A DNA stretch of 5,710 bases, taken from assembly GCA_022750355.1 (NCBI GenBank), contig JAKIVW010000127.1, positions 1-5,710 of the forward strand, given 5' to 3'. Positions 4,705 through 5,710 of this stretch are shown in pieces. Under the pieces are notes generated by a model. It made no database searches and was not told where the DNA came from. It worked only from the letters and a program-made list of their open reading frames with translations. The translations under genes were made by a program, and so were the position numbers. The stretch comes from Thermoplasmata archaeon. GTDB taxonomy: Archaea; Thermoplasmatota; Thermoplasmata; Lutacidiplasmatales; UBA184. Numbering within the stretch: position 1 is the stretch's first letter; each line of letters starts with the position of its first letter.

Positions 4705-5710
4705 CTACTCCCCTCCGAACTCCGGACCTTCCTCGGGTCCGCCGGTCTCCTCGCCTTCGTCCTCGTTCTCGTCTTCCTCGAGTTGGGCCTCGGCCTGGAT
4801 ATCCATGTCTTCCTCGGTCACGGGCGGTGCCCCTTCGACATCGTCCGGGCCCTTCATGTCGCCCGTGCGCACCCGGCGTCCGAGCACCTGGGAGACGACC
4901 TCGTCCAACGCGACCGCTTCCCCCTGGAACGAACGGGTCGGGTCGATCCCGTCCTCTCCGTAGCGGAACTCGATGACGGTGCCCGCCGTGTTCCGGACGG
5001 TACCGTCCGCGGCGACCTTGACGTCCTCGAGGGCATTGATCAATCGGCGTTGCATGTAACCGGACCGGCTGGTACGGACAGCCGTATCGACGAGCGACTC
5101 GCGTCCGCCCATCGAGTGGAAGAAATATTCCGTCGGGGAAAGGCCGAGCTTGTAGCTCGAACTGACGAACCCTCGGGCATCGGCCCCCAGGTCCTCGCGC
5201 TGGAAGTGCGGCAACGTCCGGTGGACGTAGCCCCGCATCAGTCGTTCACCCCGGACCGATTGCTGCCCGACGGCGCCGGCCATCTGGGTCAGGTTCAGCA
5301 TCGAGCCGCGTGCGCCCGATTTGGCGAGGATCACGGCCGGGTTCTCGAGACCCAAGAACCGGCTGGCGATGTCGCCCGCCTTGTCGCGGGCCTGGCCGAG
5401 CTCCCGCCGGACCATGACCTCGAGCGTCTCCTCGAGGGAGCGGCCGGGCATCTGTTCGAGCTTCTCGTCCCGGTACTGCTCGACCAGCTCGTTGACCTTC
5501 AACCGAGCGTCCTGGAGCGCCGTGCGGATCTCCTTCTGGGCGCCCTCGGGAACGTCCTCGTCGTCGATGCCGGTCGAGAGTCCGTTGAGCGCGATCGCCG
5601 TGATGCACAACCGGCTCATCTCGTCCAGGAACTGGCGAGCGCGTCCCATCCCGTTGTTCCGGGCGATCGCGTCGAGGACGGCGCCCTTCTCGTAGGCGAT
5701 CGCCTTCTTG
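4705..5710 (-). CDS. rpoA1: DNA-directed RNA polymerase subunit A' (RpoA1), C-terminal part, 5' end outside window
   Basis: This is the 3' part of the gene for the larger half of the archaeal RNA polymerase largest subunit (equivalent to N-terminal bacterial beta' and eukaryotic Rpb1). The frame stays open to the right edge, giving 334 complete visible codons; the real start lies beyond base 5710, and the internal ATG at 5649 is not the start. Visible landmarks, in order: a segment ending in TGIDDEDVPE, typical of the funnel region; SGARGSMLNLTQMAGAVGQQ (5260-5319), the conserved glycine/glutamine-rich element next to the secondary channel; and the bridge-helix region around GLSPTEYFFHSMGGRE and RSGYMQRRLINAL (about 5035-5142), which spans the active-site cleft. 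The protein then stops where archaeal A' normally stops, but carries a 50-residue tail with 21 Asp/Glu (4708-4857). It is followed by rpoA2 after 5 bases. Family identity is certain; the function of the tail is unknown. Confidence 0.98.
   Translation of the reverse strand, partial: KKAIAYEKGAVLDAIARNNGMGRARQFLDEMSRLCITAIALNGLSTGIDDEDVPEGAQKEIRTALQDARLKVNELVEQYRDEKLEQMPGRSLEETLEVMVRRELGQARDKAGDIASRFLGLENPAVILAKSGARGSMLNLTQMAGAVGQQSVRGERLMRGYVHRTLPHFQREDLGADARGFVSSSYKLGLSPTEYFFHSMGGRESLVDTAVRTSRSGYMQRRLINALEDVKVAADGTVRNTAGTVIEFRYGEDGIDPTRSFQGEAVALDEVVSQVLGRRVRTGDMKGPDDVEGAPPVTEEDMDIQAEAQLEEDENEDEGEETGGPEEGPEFGGE
4708..4716 (-). promoter_or_regulatory. Shine-Dalgarno site of rpoA2 inside the rpoA1 coding end
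   Basis: GGAGGGGAG on the minus strand ends eight bases before the rpoA2 ATG and forms part of the last codons of rpoA1. It confirms the ATG at 4699 as the start and suggests coupled translation of A' and A'', which are needed in equal amounts. Confidence 0.75.

Noticed and set aside
3221..4963. Long plus-strand open frame of 580 codons opposite rpoA2
   Set aside because: Antisense shadow caused by high GC and few stop codons; its Arg/Asp/Gly-rich composition has no family signature, whereas the other strand encodes RpoA2.
1..5710. CRISPR arrays, insertion sequences, integrase sites
   Set aside because: No regularly spaced direct repeats, transposase or integrase motifs, or terminal inverted repeats were seen on reading the window.

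Overview
This is a GC-rich (by eye about two-thirds GC) archaeal chromosome segment. Every confident gene lies on the minus strand, so the genes run from the right end of the window to the left. The archaeal assignment is firm: the RNA polymerase largest subunit is split into A' and A'', and these are followed by eL30 and by the short two-KH-domain form of NusA, the standard archaeal transcription/translation operon. A GC-rich, poorly characterised Euryarchaeota/Thermoplasmatota-type lineage is my best guess, but nothing here proves a lineage.

Right half (2595-5710): an unbroken operon reads rpoA1 (3' part only; it runs off the right edge), rpoA2, rpl30e, nusA. Gaps are 5, 1 and 22 bases. Good Shine-Dalgarno sequences for rpoA2 and rpl30e lie inside the end of the preceding gene, so these genes are probably translationally coupled. 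The genes supply the bridge helix and trigger loop of the polymerase active centre, a kink-turn-binding ribosomal protein, and an RNA-binding elongation/termination factor. A' ends in a very acidic tail. A'' carries a lysine-rich N-terminal extension and a proline-rich C-terminal tail.

Middle (1089-2511): in many archaea rps12 and rps7 follow nusA. Here, after 83 bases, comes a two-gene unit instead. It encodes an 89-residue ubiquitin-like (MoaD/ThiS beta-grasp) protein ending in Gly-Gly, and 16 bases later a 378-residue Asp-box (BNR) beta-propeller with no signal peptide. The tight pairing of a sulfur-carrier/ubiquitin-like protein with an intracellular propeller of unknown function is the most interesting feature of the window.

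Left part (1-1088): after 177 bases of GC-rich spacer comes a HAD-superfamily hydrolase whose usual second motif-I aspartate is glycine. Beyond its stop is the most AT-rich stretch of the window, a good archaeal TATA box on the minus strand. It is followed by an inverted repeat and the possible start of another gene that leaves the window at the left edge.
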